Part shown: positions 1 to 12,391 of the stretch, piece after piece
How the letters are laid out: the number at the start of each line of letters is the position of its first letter
Numbering within the stretch: position 1 is the stretch's first letter
DNA from: Lonicera japonica
Taxonomy: Eukaryota; Streptophyta; Magnoliopsida; Dipsacales; Caprifoliaceae
Assembly (NCBI GenBank): GCA_021464415.1
Contig: JAKCWG010000306.1
Span: 25,706 to 89,705, forward strand
Direction of reading: 5' to 3'
Length of the DNA stretch: 64,000 bases
Notes under the pieces: generated by a model
Database searches by the model: none
Told to the model about the DNA's origin: nothing
What the model saw: only the letters and a program-made list of their open reading frames with translations
Program-made: the position numbers and the translations under genes

Positions 1-485
1 AATGAACAAGGTGTCGGGATTTAAAAAATCGGAATGTCAACTATTAAGGGTTTTATGAATTTGGACTACGCCATCAACCTATACAAGTGGAGATCGACTA
101 TGAGTTATGTGTTTAAATTGGGTAGCAGGCCGTTGAGTTGGAGGTCGATTATTTAAAGTGGCTGAAATATTGCGGTAACGGAAGCGATCAAAGAGGCCGT
201 CTGGCTCTACGGTTTAGTTGGTGATTTTGGTTTGAAGCTCGAAAAAGTGGTGGTGAACTGTGACAGTCTGAGCATAATTCATTTGGCAAAGAATCAAGTA
301 TATTGATGTTCGATATCACTTAATCTGAGAAATTATTAAAAAAGGTATTGTAAATCTAGTTAAGATAGGCAACAAAGATAATCCGGCAGATATGTTAACA
401 AATGTTATTCTGTTGGCCAAGTTTGAGTATTTCTCGACGTTGGTCAATGTCCTTTGCTGTTGATGCCCTCCGGGGGTGGTGGTCT
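1..485 (+). pseudogene. Decayed Ty1/copia pol 3' end (RNase H)
   Basis: Translating the plus strand gives recognisable fragments of a copia RNase H domain: around 65-160 the pattern DYA..L.K.RST..YVFKLG...SW, around 190-300 the pattern EAIKEAVWL..L..DFG followed by CDSLSIIHLAKN (with the acidic residue of the active-site region), and around 310-465 RYHLI.EIIKKG and KDNPADMLT.. near the C terminus. The domain order and the position just before an LTR are as in plant copia elements. Several stops (for example near 154 and 164) and a frameshift near 300 break it. Most of the element lies before the window, so lineage and original length cannot be judged. Confidence 0.85.
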
Positions 486-1060
486 TGAGGGACTGACAAG
501 GATGATAGGATCTTATTTGATGAATTGATTATGGTCGAGTGTATTGGGGTATTCTAAAATATCGCCATAATGGATAATTGAAGATTTGACTATGTTTGAG
601 AATCTAATTCCTAGTTGGTTATATAATGTCAAATTTTTGGTTGGCTTTGTATAGTCCAATTCCTAGTTGGTTTTATATTGTCCAATTCTTATTTGATTTT
701 GGCTTTGTCCATGCCAATCCTAGACCGATTGGATTTATCCTATATAAATAGAACCTTTGTCATTGGGTTTTATAAGAATTATATTGTATTGTTTTAGAGC
801 TAGATTATAGAGTATATTTGTGAAATAGTATTAAGTGCTCTAATTAGCTACTAAGGTTTGCTTTGTGGTTGTACTCGAAATTGATCTTCATTAATAATAG
901 CTTTCACCGGTGGATTAGTGGTAGTTTTGCCGATACCATCTAATTACTTGCGTGCTTCATTGGTTATTTTTTTCTTTAATCTCTTGTTTTTTGTATTGCT
1001 TAAATATTAATTGTGCTTGTATTTAATTATTGTACGCATAACTGTTCGGCCGATCCTACA
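486..1060 (+). mobile_element. 3' LTR of the decayed copia element
   Basis: The LTR begins TGAGGGACTG just after a purine-rich tract (CCGGGGGTGGTGGTC, 470-484) that fits a polypurine tract, and ends ...CGATCCTACA, so it has TG...CA termini. A TATA-like CTATATAAATAG lies near 738-749. The 5' LTR is outside the window, so neither LTR identity nor the target-site duplication can be tested. The boundaries are inferred from these termini. Confidence 0.65.
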
Positions 1061-3136
1061 CTTGTGTTAATGCTTTTTCTAATTGGTATCTTAGCATAAC
1101 ATTTGTGGGATAAATTATCTGCGCTAATATCCAATCCCAAATAATACCAAACATAGGATTTGATAATTTTATCCTATTCAATCTTCTAATTCTGCACGTT
1201 AAAGGTAGCTTGCGTGTAGCAAATAATTAATCTTTATTAATCAATTACTTCATATAGGTACATTTCAAACTAATCAAATACATAAAATACAAAATTAGCT
1301 CAAAATTAAAGAACATTAATCATTTTAATAATACAAGTACAAGATGAGAGGTATATTGTAACTTATGAAATACTTTCAATCCCGAAGAGTATAAATTTTA
1401 CATGGTCGTGATAGATATTTTGAGAAAATGATATCACCAAAGTAAATATGACTTCTACTAAAACAACATACTTTATACGTCCAAAACATAATATTTTATT
1501 ATAGTATAATGCATTAATTGGTTTGATGATTTCCTATTTATAATCAATTTTGGAAAAATTATTGTTGTGTAGGCAATTCAAGACACTCCTCTAAAACTTG
1601 TTTTCAGTTCACTTAAAATGACTACAATCATTCTCCTTCATGTTAATGTTTTTGCATAATTATGGTATACAACATCTTATTTAATTCAAGTTAATTATGA
1701 ACCAAAATACTAGTTCTCAGAGCACACTTTATACGTGTATCACGGTAAATTTTTGGATGATATGTAAATTTACAATTTTTTATGAAATCAACTATTCAAC
1801 TTGAGCCTAGTAAAAGATATTAGCCAAATCGACAGATACAAGATCTAACAATCAATCTAGGAGCAGGAGTCCCAGATCTCCGCACTTTACCATTTGCGGA
1901 CTTGGATCTCCTCCATTACCCCTTCTATCCAAGTGTGTCCAAGGGAGTCGAGTTAGAGACTTGAATGGATGAGTTTTTTTTCACAAAACTTGGTAAAGAT
2001 GATATTTGAAATTAATGAGTGGATCAATTTCAAGGCCTGTCTCTAGTGACAAGCTCTTCACAATACCTTCAAGCTCAGCTACTAAAACCAAATAGGAAAC
2101 ATCTACAAATCGTGCTCGGGTAGGCAATAACGATCCCCCACCGATCTAGCACAACAGCCCATATATATCCTGCTCCCACATTGTCGTATCGAAGAGAAGC
2201 GTGTAATATTCTTGTGTAAAAGTTGAAGGAACATGGGTTCAAATCTCATTTGCAGTAATAAATATGTTTATCCCTATATATCTATACGTAGAAATGGAAA
2301 GGAGATCCTAATATTTCTATCACTATATCTATACGTAAAAATGGTAATGGAAATTTCGTATTCAACACACCATTTTCTTAAGTAAAACTGATTATAGTTA
2401 CCTATTGGAATATATTTTTGTTTCTCAATTTCTAACATATAAAGTTTGTGAAAATAAAAATGACAACTAAAGATGATCTTGCGCACATTGACTAATCTCT
2501 TTTCAATCCAATCAAAAATAAATATTTCACAATAAAATTAAGGAATTCCTAAAACATTATTTGTGTCCTAATCGTCAAAGTTGCTCGAATCCATACTATT
2601 TTTTAACATGTGAAAACTTGGAATTGTACCAAACTAACTAATTTTAAATTTGACAGTTGTGATGTGACCAGGGAGGGTTGGCACCCTAGTGCGAGTTAGA
2701 GGGTAATAAAGCTGGCATATTAGCCCTTTTTGGTAGGTTATTGATGCATTCTATCAAAGCAATAAAAATTGATCTCATTCCCAACAAGAATTTTGTACTA
2801 AAGATTTGACATCAGAGATTCACCCACTCATTTATTTATTGGCCGGGGATCTGTTTTTCTAATAGTCTCATGGATGGACCACCAACAACCAATAATCTAT
2901 GTTAAATCCAGTCATACATACACATATATTAATAATACACATCTGACAGATCTAATACCCATTTTTATTATAAACAATATTTTCTAATAATTTAATAACA
3001 AAAATTTATCAGCTAAAAATTTGTGCAGTTCATACTAGATTCGGTATACGAATATTGTTTCTCACAAGTTACACCAAACACATAGACGGTGTTAATTCGA
3101 CTTTTAGTTATGGATGAAATTTCATTGTACGAAAAA
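1061..3136. other. AT-rich intergenic DNA
   Basis: I see no gene. Near 2230-2262 there is a B-box-like GGTTCAAATCTC, perhaps a worn tRNA-derived SINE. Around 1875-1915 short GATCTCC/GGAGATC-type segments could pair. Near 1970-2035 is a degraded match to the hairpin family seen at 22570-23470. Confidence 0.4.
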
Positions 3137-3157
3137 TATATATATATATATATATAT
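3137..3157. repeat. (AT)n microsatellite
   Basis: About ten uninterrupted AT units. Confidence 0.9.
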
Positions 3158-3394
3158 TATATCAAAAAAAGAAATCATTTTTAAAAATTTCAATACGAAT
3201 AAGCAACTTCTGTGTAAGACAACGGGCATGCACATATAAATATGATAATTTTGAATATTCTAAAGTAAATTGTGATCCATATAAGAAAAAAAAAAATAAG
3301 GTAAATGGTGACTATACATATATATAGATCATGGCACCAACAACGTTAAAATGAGACCGAGTACATTATATATTACTTCGATGGTACGTGATTG

Positions 3395-3395
<1 letters not shown>

Positions 3396-3427
<32 letters not shown>
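3396..3427. repeat. (CT)n microsatellite
   Basis: About 16 CT units, followed by AT-rich sequence. Confidence 0.95.
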
Positions 3428-3429
<2 letters not shown>

Positions 3430-5784
3430 ACATATAATATATATATATGTATTTCATATTTATTTCTCTATTACATATTTACATGTATATATAAAAGGGC
3501 TGGACCATTTAGTGATGTGTTTGTATATTTATATGTAAACCACAATTTGCAGCCCACGAAGTAGACCCCACTATGTTTATATTTGTTTGTCCTATGAAGT
3601 GGACTATTCACACCCATATGTACACACTAATGGATTTATATTCATTGTGCATCACTATTATCAAAATTTAAGATTTGGATATTTTGTATTATTTGTGCCT
3701 TATATTTTTGGGGTTATTTTTCAGTTGTACCTTATCTTTTATTTTATTTGCACTTGCGCTTCACCGCTAATGGGACATGCTAGTTGCTGTTAACTTTTAC
3801 ACTAATTGACAAAAATGCCCCTAATTTGCTACATGAGTTGCACGCATCTATCTTACTTTGTTTCTCTCGTTAACTCTTCTCAAAACTCAGAGCACAACAG
3901 GCGTTTCAAGAATGAGAATATATGTTGGGGAATTTTGGTTTGATTGTAGTGGAAACCAAACAATTTGGAGCAAAATTGGGGATTTTAATCCATCTCGTGA
4001 TTGTAAATTTCGTGGAATTGAGTCAATTTTGGGAACATATATATTTTTATTTTGCTTAGTTACAATGGAGATGGTGATGATTTGATTTTTTGAAACTATA
4101 TATGTTTATTTTGCTTAGGAAATTATGTTACTTTTAGAACATTGGTTATCTGTGGCAAATCCCTTGAATCATGGGATCACAAATCCTTCCGGCAAGTTTT
4201 GAATTTGAAATCCTTTCCTTATCTCATATTTAACCGCCTTCTTATTAGGTTGGCTGACCAAATCTTACAAATTTAGTCAGTTTCTTTTGATTTTACGAAT
4301 CGGACCGGCTGTTATCGTAAGATAGTCTTCTAGTTGGCTAATCTATTTTTTGGCACCCTTACTAATAGTTACAGCTAGAACAATGTATATACAATTTTTT
4401 TTTTTCTACTTTACCTAGCTCCAAATAGTGAAAAATTAGACTCAAATATTTGTCTTTTTACTGAATTTTACGTTTACTACGAAAATGTTAAGACAATCAA
4501 TGGAAAAAATTACTAAGTCTAGCCTCGTAAAATGTTATAGAACTCCAATTTGAAAAAATGAGTTATTCAAGTAAAATTACGCTTGATTAAATGAATGCTT
4601 TTCTTCTTGAAAAATTATCGTACATATGCTTCCATTAGTTGGATCTATTATAACTAAGAGGATTTTACTCCTAAAAATCTATCTGACCATACCCCCGTCC
4701 ATTAGTGACACTCCAAGTAGTACTCATCATTCATATTGGAAGAAAAAAAAATAGATATATATGGCTGCAATACTCCTTGTGCATGTAATACTTTTTTTTC
4801 GATATCCTTAAACACTTTCATCATCTTCAGAATTTAAAGGATGCGATTCAAACATGTAAAAATTAAAAGATGGCCCTCAAAGTTTGTTTCACATAAGGTC
4901 GATTTGGATGTGTGACAACGTGCCTTCCAAAATTTTAACTTTTTAAGAACTCTCAAATTTTTATGTATATATATAGTGTTATATATAAATTAGAAGAGAC
5001 CATTCATATATTATAAAATTCCAATCTTTGTACACAAAAAAATGCACACTTAATTTTTGGTTAAGATAATTCTAGTTTGACATTTGTATGTCCTTAAAAA
5101 AAACTATATTTGTTTTGTTAATAGATACTTAAAATCAATTTAAAAATAATTTTTCCACTCTACCAAAAAAAAAAAGAAAAACAAAATTGATTTAAATATC
5201 ATAATTTCTTCAAGTACAATTAAAGTATATAAATAAATAACAAACAAAATCAAAATCATCTGAATATGAATATACGATATTGTATCTACACTATTAACAA
5301 GACGTACGATTATGTATGCATTCATCACATTTCAATGCATCTTTAAGAACATCTATGATAAATATATAGATTATGTGTGACAGCATCCATAACAACCTTT
5401 TTTTCACAAAATAAAAATAAAATTCTACTCAAGTACTAGAGTGGAAATTTTAAAAATTTATAATGGATTACACAAGCGGGGTAATCCTCCCCAATCAAAC
5501 TGTTCCGACTTGAAATTGCATATAATAAGGTTTGAGTTTGCATCACCGCCGCCCTCTGACTCTTCTATGAAGAGTTGTTTTCACTCTAATTTTGCCGTGT
5601 ACCATCCATCTGCCTTCGAACTCGTTCTCGAAAACTTGCTTGTTCTACAATATTTGAACTTTTGTGAAAGTATTTGTCGGATTTCATTGAAGTATCATTG
5701 TTTTAAAAATCCCTTCATAAATCCAAATGATCTACCTTCTTTTGCATTGGTAACTACCTTCTTATCACAATTCTAAAATACATC
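3428..5784. other. Intergenic DNA, no supported gene
   Basis: AT-rich with many stops. A 111-codon plus-strand reading frame at 5441-5776 has an ATG and a moderately complex composition, and its middle (about residues 55-85) is leucine-rich. It has no recognisable motif and no visible promoter, so I do not call it a gene. A worn gene fragment is possible. Confidence 0.35.
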
Positions 5785-6060
5785 TTACAGTGTCGGCGTA
5801 TTCGTGCCGGTTAGACGTCGTACATGAAATCTATCACTATACTGAGCGGATCACGGGTATTCACATCTCGGTCAAAGGGAATTGTGCGCGATTCTCTTGT
5901 GAATCGCCTTCCGCAAGGTATGGCATTCAGGGTCTGAACCCGGGGATCAATCTTTCTTCATAGATACAAGACATTTGTTGCTGATCTAAAAAAGATCTCC
6001 TGTGGGCGTTAGCAGACGTTTTTCATTCTTCACCCGGTCCTTTACAGTATCTAGAATTTG
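5785..6060. other. GC-richer unclassified patch
   Basis: This roughly 275-bp block (TGTCGGCGTATTCGTGCCGG to the CACCCGGTCC area) is distinctly richer in G+C and CpG than its AT-rich flanks. It is not coding in any frame I can follow. It could be a piece of a retroelement LTR or leader; no termini are visible. Confidence 0.35.
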
Positions 6061-7622
6061 ATTTTAAAGTATTTAGATTGATAAAATCACATTATCCATG
6101 TTTATAAACACAATATCTTTTGATTAGTTATATTACCGCATTTGGAAGCATTTTAACAATATAAATGATAATATCTATTCAAATATCTACATTATTCGCA
6201 AAATATCTAGAAATTGTTTTAATCTAAGTTATTACAAATTCATATTAAATTCTTAGTATCTAGCTAATATGCATCTCAATAATATGCGTAGGACGTATTA
6301 TCTACCGATTAATTTAATTAAACTAACTATATGAATAAACTATATTCACAAATTACTACAACAGTTCTAATTCTTATATCAATAATATCTAATTCCTAAA
6401 ATAAGATAGTATATACGAATTACATGAACAATATCTATGAATGATTATAACAATACATCTAATGATACAAAATCTACTAGGTGATTCCGATTGAGGATCG
6501 CAAACTTACTCGTATTCAAGGGCAGATTCATGAATTTTGTAAGGAGTGAGCTGGTGAAAAAGGGATACAAATTGATTTTAAATGATTGGGTTTGAATTTA
6601 AGAACTAAGGAAAATTTTACCCTCCCAAGTTTAAAAAATAATGAGTATTTCATTACCAAATTGCTTATTCACTGTTGTTTTGTCACTCCTAAGATTTCTT
6701 TTGAGTACTACACTCACTTTCAAATGATTATTCATTATTGTTTTGTTAATAATAATATAAAACAAGGTTTGAAAAACAAAAAAAAAAAGAAAGAGAAAAC
6801 ATAAAAAAGTTAAAAAAGGAAAAAAGGAAAAAAAAAAAAAGAAGAAGAAGAGAACTAAAAGAAAAAAAAGCAAAATGAGATAAGGGATAGAGGAGGGGTT
6901 AGAAAAATGTAGCAACTAAAAAAAATAGGGGATTTGAACCGAACCACCTATTATTATATGGAGGAAACTCACCAATTAATTCAACCACTATCCAATTACA
7001 CATTATATGGCTTTTGCGTACTTTATATATGTAATTGGCTGGACTACCCATTTATCAGTATTCTAATTAATACCGAAAAAAAAAATAAAAAATTTAAGGT
7101 AGGTTACAGTCCACCTCGGCCTCTCACCCTAATTCCGCTGGTTCTCGTAATAACTAATTGTACTTGTTATTACACAAGGGTTGTTTCTCTTCCAATTAAT
7201 TAACGACAATCTGTTATTTGGAACAATTAATAGTTAAGAGGTGTTGATTCTTCTCCCATGCCAGGATTAATTCGAATCCCTGATCCCTACTTCCTCCTCT
7301 TAGTTCGACCATGAATCTATCCAAAGAAAACGTACGGATCATAAGCTATGGTCGAAAGTATGTACTCACCACCCGACTACAAAATATACGTATATTAGCC
7401 ACATTTTAAAGAGGATGGTCGTTTTTTTTAAAATAAAAATAAAAATAAACGATTGTCCATTTAAGAGATAAATAGATGCATTTTTCAGTTAAATTTGGTA
7501 GAGATGAGACTTCATAATTAGTAGATTATCTCCATAAAGTTTTATCCAAAAATTCAATTTAGAAATGCATGTATTGAAAAACTTATTTATTTATTTATTT
7601 TCAGCCATTGAAATTTTAGATG
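6061..7622. other. AT-rich intergenic DNA with purine tract
   Basis: Mostly featureless. A strongly purine (A/G) strand lies at about 6770-6870, and its complement gives a meaningless poly-Phe/Leu frame. Around 7495-7562 is a degraded copy of the GGTGGAGATGATC hairpin family found at 22570-23470. Confidence 0.4.
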
Positions 7623-7807
7623 TGTTTGGAATGGATGGCTAAAATACCATGTCCTACATCGGAAGTGTTGAAGTTCAACATTGAATACGAGAGGGGTGGA
7701 TTCCCTAATTTGTATTGATACCTTTTGAGATAAAACCCCACACCCATGGGCCCAACGTGGTTAAGTTGGGATAATATTGATACAAGGTTGGATTTGCGGG
7801 CATAACA
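7623..7807 (+). repeat. 5' LTR of TRIM
   Basis: TG...CA termini (TGTTTGGAATGG to GGGCATAACA). It aligns along its length with the repeat at 9106-9293. Confidence 0.8.
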
Positions 7808-8330
7808 AGTGGCATCGGAGGAAGGTCAAACTCTGAATGATGCATGGAAAAATCCATAGGTGGAGCCCCGTCGGTGGTTGATGGAGTAAGTGGGCTCTCG
7901 ATGGAGCATTGGCCGGCAGGAGACCAGGTGAAGCACGGAGGTTGTCGATGGAGCAGTGGCACCGCTGTGCTAGTAAGAGACTAGATGGAGCACGCTAGCT
8001 CTCGATAGATCAAATGGCTCTCGATGAAATGGTGGCATTGCAGTGTCGTTATAAGAGATCCAGTAGAGTGCACTGGTTCTAGATAGATTAGGTGGACTCT
8101 CGATGGAGTAGTAGCATCGCAGTAGAGAGGTCTTAGCCTAAGGTGGAGCTCTGTACGGATGAATAAAACCAGGTGGACCACGGTGGTTCCTGATGGAGCA
8201 GGTGGACTCTGGATATAGAAGTAGCACCACAATATAGAGGCCATTGCCTAAGATGGAGGTTGAGCGGCCACCTGAAGTGCGGAGCACTGGAACCACATCA
8301 GCCCAAAGTGGAGTTTGTGCAGATAGAGAT
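7808..8330 (+). repeat. TRIM internal region with degenerate repeats
   Basis: Non-coding, GC-richer than the surroundings. Imperfect tandem units recur with the words GATGGAGCAGGTGGACTC, TCTCGATGGAG and GTAGCACCACA at about 7880, 7990, 8095 and 8190. Stops interrupt every long plus-strand frame, and minus-strand frames here are fortuitous. Confidence 0.55.
7810..7821 (+). promoter_or_regulatory. Primer-binding site (tRNA-iMet type)
   Basis: TGGCATCGGAGG compared with the common plant site TGGTATCAGAGC: 9 of 12 positions match, placed two bases after the LTR as expected. Confidence 0.7.
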
Positions 8331-8331
8331 A

Positions 8332-9051
8332 GAGGTGTTTTCGGTTCCGGTCCGGGTAGAAACTAAGATACCCCAAACCCAAACCAAATATAAAAAGTGG
8401 GTTTTGATTTATAAATCTTCTAAACTCGAACCAAACTTTTCGGTTATGTTTTATTCGGTTTTGACATATATTTTTTGGTTTTTTTTCCCTAAATCAATTT
8501 AGCATAACAATGCAATACTAATAGTAATGTAAGATTGGTTTATATTCAAATTAAAGTCATGGCTTTTTTAAAACAAGGAGCAAATATATAGATAATATGT
8601 TTACTATTTAGTTACAATTTTATTGTACATTTACAAGAATGAAACATATTAAATAAAATGATGTATTATCTTGCCATCATTTATGTGATAAACAAAATCT
8701 TAGCATAGTGTAGTTAATTCAATAATAAGGGCATGCGTTAATGACTTTTTTTTAGGATGATCATAATATGCAATTAATAACGAACATATTCTTATAAAGA
8801 CCATCTTTTTTGTATTATAGCATAATTAGTGTGTGCCCTTAAAGTATATATTAACATTTTTTATTTTCTTATACATAATTCGGTTTGGTTTGGTTTAGTT
8901 AGGTTTTGGACTATCTTGCCCCAAACTAGAACCAAACAATTCGATTGCGATTCGATTTTCTCGTTTTCAGTTTTGGGTTTTTTTTTGGTTCGAGGTTTTA
9001 CGGATCGATTAGGTTTGTTCGATTGGTTTTCAGATTGGTCTTAACACCCCT
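8332..9051. mobile_element. hAT-like element nested in TRIM
   Basis: The left edge GAGGTGTTTTCGGTTCCGG and the right edge, which reads CAGGGGTGTTAAGACC on the minus strand, form short imperfect terminal inverted repeats of the same type as 9383-9940 and 12400-12969. The interior is rich in CCAAACC/GGTTTGG-type words. I cannot find a convincing 8-bp duplication, so the boundaries are approximate. Confidence 0.45.
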
Positions 9052-9105
9052 GTGTGTATATGTTGAATGGTAGTTTGCACATGGATTTGATCCAAAGGTG
9101 GATAT

Positions 9106-9293
9106 TGTTGGGAATGGTTGGCTCAAATACCATGTTCCCATCAGGAGTGTAGAAGTTCAACATTGAATTAATAAAATGAATAGATCCCCTAAACCATACT
9201 AAGATCTTTTAAGATAAAACCCCACACTAATGGCCCCAAGGTGGTTAAGTTGGGGAATAATATCAGTACAAAGTTGGATATGCAAGCCCAACA
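9106..9293 (+). repeat. 3' LTR of TRIM
   Basis: Termini TGTTGGGAATGG and AAGCCCAACA, with a perfect 6-bp terminal inverted repeat (TGTTGG/CCAACA). Confidence 0.8.
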
Positions 9294-9382
9294 AGAGGAT
9301 CTTTTCACCCACTTTTAAATTGAGACTTCTGATAAAATTTGTAAAGACAATTACTTATATATCATATAGAGCTTACCAAATT

Positions 9383-9940
9383 TAAGGGGTGAGTAGAAGT
9401 CAATCCAAACTGCTCAAACTGACCGATCTAATAAAATCCAGTTTTGATTGAATTCGGTGAAACTAACAGATTAGATTGGTTTGCCTTTTAGAAAACTGAC
9501 AAAACATTGGCTCACTTTGGTTTTCATCTTGGGGAAACTAATGTCAAACTGATCCAATCCAATCTCACTTAATAATGACACATGTTACCACATAATTAAT
9601 TAGTTACCATTATATAATAAATTACTAGTATATATTTGTTGCACATCATTATTGCTACTTATAAAAGTAAAAAAAAAATTAAAATAAATAAAATAAACTT
9701 AAGTTTACCTTTTGATTTCTCCTTTTATATTGTTTTGGTTTTCTTATAGTTGATTAGATTTATTTCAGCTGCATTAAATTATACTTGAAAATGTCCTTAA
9801 ACAAATGATATTAGTTTTGAACCAATCCAATCTAGTGTCAAATTGGATTGGGTTGGATGTTCAAACTAAATCATATTAGATTGGATGCTAAAAACATGAA
9901 TTGCAATAAATATACTTGTTTCCAACCGATGCACACCCCT
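9383..9940. mobile_element. hAT-type MITE
   Basis: Flanked by a perfect 8-bp duplication ACCAAATT (9375-9382 and 9941-9948), the length made by hAT transposases. The ends TAAGGGGTGAGTAG and CGATGCACACCCCT are inverted repeats of the TAGGGGTGTGCA type. The interior carries many AATCCAATC/GATTGGATT words in opposite orientation in the two halves. No transposase is encoded; this is a non-autonomous element of about 558 bp. Confidence 0.85.
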
Positions 9941-9948
9941 ACCAAATT

Positions 9949-10489
9949 TTACGAATTTTTTTCATCCATTTACCCCTACAAATATAATCGTCATCTTTAT
10001 AATAGGACTGTATATATATTTTATATACACATGAAGAGGACCTGGTACGGACTATCACGTACATGAACTGCATTTTTAAGGATCAATTTTCGTTATTAAA
10101 AATATCTCTCAATATTTTGACAAATGTAAATCCGTTACTAGTCCTTATATCAATGATCCATAACAGACCCAGACACATTTTAATAATTGGAGACATATGT
10201 TCGGTTAAAAGTCCAATCCATTTCCATCACTAGGCTTGTTCAAAGGGAGACAAGGCCCCTCAATAGATATCTCTACATTTTGAGAATAATCCAATAATTG
10301 CATCTTCATCTACCTGATTAAGATTGTGCAATGAAAATCTATGGTTTACTAATTATGGTGTCTTTCGGGTTTTCAAATATCAATGCTCATTTATGGGTTG
10401 GTATAAAAATAAAATATAAAAGTATATATCAATTATTGTATTATATAGATCCTTATCTTTCTCTTGAAAAATAAAAGAAGGATTATTAA
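9949..10489. other. Intergenic DNA
   Basis: AT-rich, no gene or repeat recognised. Confidence 0.4.
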
Positions 10490-10805
10490 GACTCCGTTTG
10501 ATATATAATAACACAAAAGAAAAATAAAATCACGTATATTTGGGTAAGAAGTTGAAAAACAAGTTGAGTCATGTAATGAGACGCCCTCCATTGATCTTAT
10601 ATTCATTTTACGAGTAGATGTCTTCAATCATTCATAATTTTTTATGAACTTTTTTCTTCTTTTTCAACCACTAAAGGAAAATTTTCACCATGGAAAAAGC
10701 AACAAAGTAGAAGACATATTATCCCATGTTTCAACTTATTTTTCAACTTCTCACAAAAATCAACTGATTTTATTTTTCATTTCCACGTTATTATTAAACG
10801 GACCC
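10490..10805. mobile_element. Tourist/Harbinger-like MITE
   Basis: Left end GACTCCGTTTGATA and right end AAACGGACCC (minus strand GGGTCCGTTT) are inverted repeats. TAA flanks both sides (10487-10489, 10806-10808). Related to 11804-12088 and 41996-42310. No coding capacity. Confidence 0.7.
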
Positions 10806-10899
10806 TAAATGATTGATGATCTCCATTATTGTGCAAGAAAGGTAAATGGAACTATGCCACATAATGAAGACCGCTGTCGCTACTAGACAATGAACGTAC

Positions 10900-11120
10900 T
10901 TTCTTTAGGTTCTTAATTAAATACAAATGTTGTTACAACACATTATAAAGATGTTTTTAACTAAATAGAAATTTTTTGTGATGAAAATAAATTTCATCAC
11001 ATAATGTACCTCTTTAGTGAGGAATTATTTGTAATAAAACACATTTTTTTTGTCATAAAATGTACTTCTTTATCGACAAAAATTTGTGTTTTGTCACATA
11101 ATCTATTCCTGTAACAATGA
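10900..11120. repeat. CACTA-like subterminal repeat segment
   Basis: Repeated words such as TTTGTCATAAAATGTACTTC, CATCACATAATGTACCTC and TTTTGTCACATAATCTA alternate in orientation, resembling the subterminal arrays of CACTA elements seen at 14913. No terminus is found here. Confidence 0.3.
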
Positions 11121-11124
11121 CGTG

Positions 11125-11705
11125 TGGAATATAGTGAAACACACTTCGGTCCTTTGAAATTTACTCAAGGTCTAACTTTACTCCTTGATATTTTAATTTT
11201 GTCAATTTGATCCCTAAGGTTTTGTTATGATTGCAATGTGGCCTAAAATTGAACGCCTCGTTAATTCTTTTGATGTAAAAGGCATGTACCATGCACGGAT
11301 ACTTCCTTGAAGGGCAAAAAGGGGAAAATAAATGTACGTAATCCTTAAGTCTATCATTGCCTCCATTAGAGCACGATTGTTTAGGGTTTTTTTAGAACCA
11401 AAATCAAAGATTATTATTGGAATTTCACCCATAAAATTTTTAGGGAATTGAGGGAATGAAGTACTCAAGGGCTGTAACCATTTGTTTTCCTTTTTATCCC
11501 CAGGACGATGCCTCTTGCATGGCATGTGTTTTTTTTTTTCTCAAAGGAATTAAAGGGGCATCCAATTTGGGATCACATTACAACAGAAATGAAAATTTAG
11601 GGATCAAATTGATGAAATTTAAACATGAAGGACTAAAATATTACTTCAGGTAAACTTCAAGAGACTAGAGTAGTAGGGTATATTTCACTCTATACTCTAT
11701 AGAAT
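11125..11705. mobile_element. Mutator-like MITE with long TIRs
   Basis: The left approximately 95 bp (ATAGTGAAACACACTTCGG through GTCAATTTGATCCCTAAG) is an imperfect inverted repeat of the right approximately 110 bp (TTAGGGATCAAATTGATGAA through GGTATATTTCACTCTATA). Long TIRs around a short non-coding core are typical of non-autonomous Mutator elements. The exact ends and the 9-bp duplication are not resolved. A 103-codon minus-strand frame at 11214-11525 shows no known motif. Confidence 0.6.
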
Positions 11706-11803
11706 CAGATGACGTCACAGAAGGCTTTGGTGAGTGTTGAAGATACACCTGGTGTCCAAATCTTTTTGTGACGAAAATAGTCTTTTGTCACTAGAGACTT
11801 TTA

Positions 11804-12088
11804 GGCTCCGTTTGATTGCAAAGTGAAAAATAAAAATAAATTGAGTTAATTTTGATAAAAAAATGGAAAATAAGTTGAGTGATAGAGGTGATATCCTCTT
11901 GATTTTTAAGTTTTTTCATGAAGAAATTTTCTATGCTTGGTGGTGAGTAAAAATTTTTCACCAAACATATTGAAAGATGGAGGATATATACTCATAAAAT
12001 GAGTAACACCTCTCACCTTATTTTTTATCTTTTCACACAAATTAACTAAATTTATTTTCTTTTTCCATCTTTGCAATCAAACGAAGCC
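11804..12088. mobile_element. Tourist-like MITE
   Basis: Terminal inverted repeat GGCTCCGTTTGATTGCAAAG, matching 19 of 20 bases at the other end. TTA duplications lie at 11801-11803 and 12089-12091, as made by PIF/Harbinger transposases. 285 bp, no coding capacity. Confidence 0.88.
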
Positions 12089-12391
12089 TTAGTGATCATG
12101 TGCACACACCTGTTTTCTGTGCACACATGGCATCCAACTAATTTGAAATGAGATTTTTGTGGATTCAAGTCTCGTTACTTTCATAAATTCTTCATCATAT
12201 TCCTTTTTTTTTGTATGCGTGTGTTAAGAGGGGAGAGAGAGAAGGGGGCGGGGTTGAAGACTGCACAATAAAAATTGGAAACGCAAAATCTGGTGTTATA
12301 ACCACTATTGCGAGTTGTAACATTGGCTTTTATATATGCACGAAATTAAAGCACACGCAATGCATAAATATGTCCTTTTCTTTGCATGTGT

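Larger units (their letters stand above)
7623..9293 (+). mobile_element. TRIM retrotransposon
   Basis: Two direct repeats of 185 bp (7623-7807) and 188 bp (9106-9293), roughly 75-80 percent identical by eye, both begin TGTTKGGAATGG and end near AACA. The shared core includes GAAGTTCAACATTGAAT and ATAAAACCCCACAC. Two bases after the first repeat is TGGCATCGGAGG, a 9/12 match to the tRNA-iMet primer-binding site. A purine-rich CCAAAGGTGGA precedes the second repeat. Flanks AGATG (7618-7622) and AGAGG (9294-9298) match at 4 of 5 positions. Short LTRs, a small internal region and no coding capacity fit a TRIM, mobilised in trans if at all. Confidence 0.8.

Noticed and set aside
5441..5776. 111-codon gene
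   Set aside because: No motif, no promoter and no splice context; kept only as a remark in the intergenic entry.
7705..8244. Minus-strand frames of 85 and 87 codons
   Set aside because: They lie in the TRIM LTR and internal repeats, and their repetition follows the DNA repeats.
11214..11653. Genes of 103 (minus) and 65 (plus) codons
   Set aside because: They fall in the core and right TIR of a Mutator-like MITE and overlap on opposite strands without motifs.
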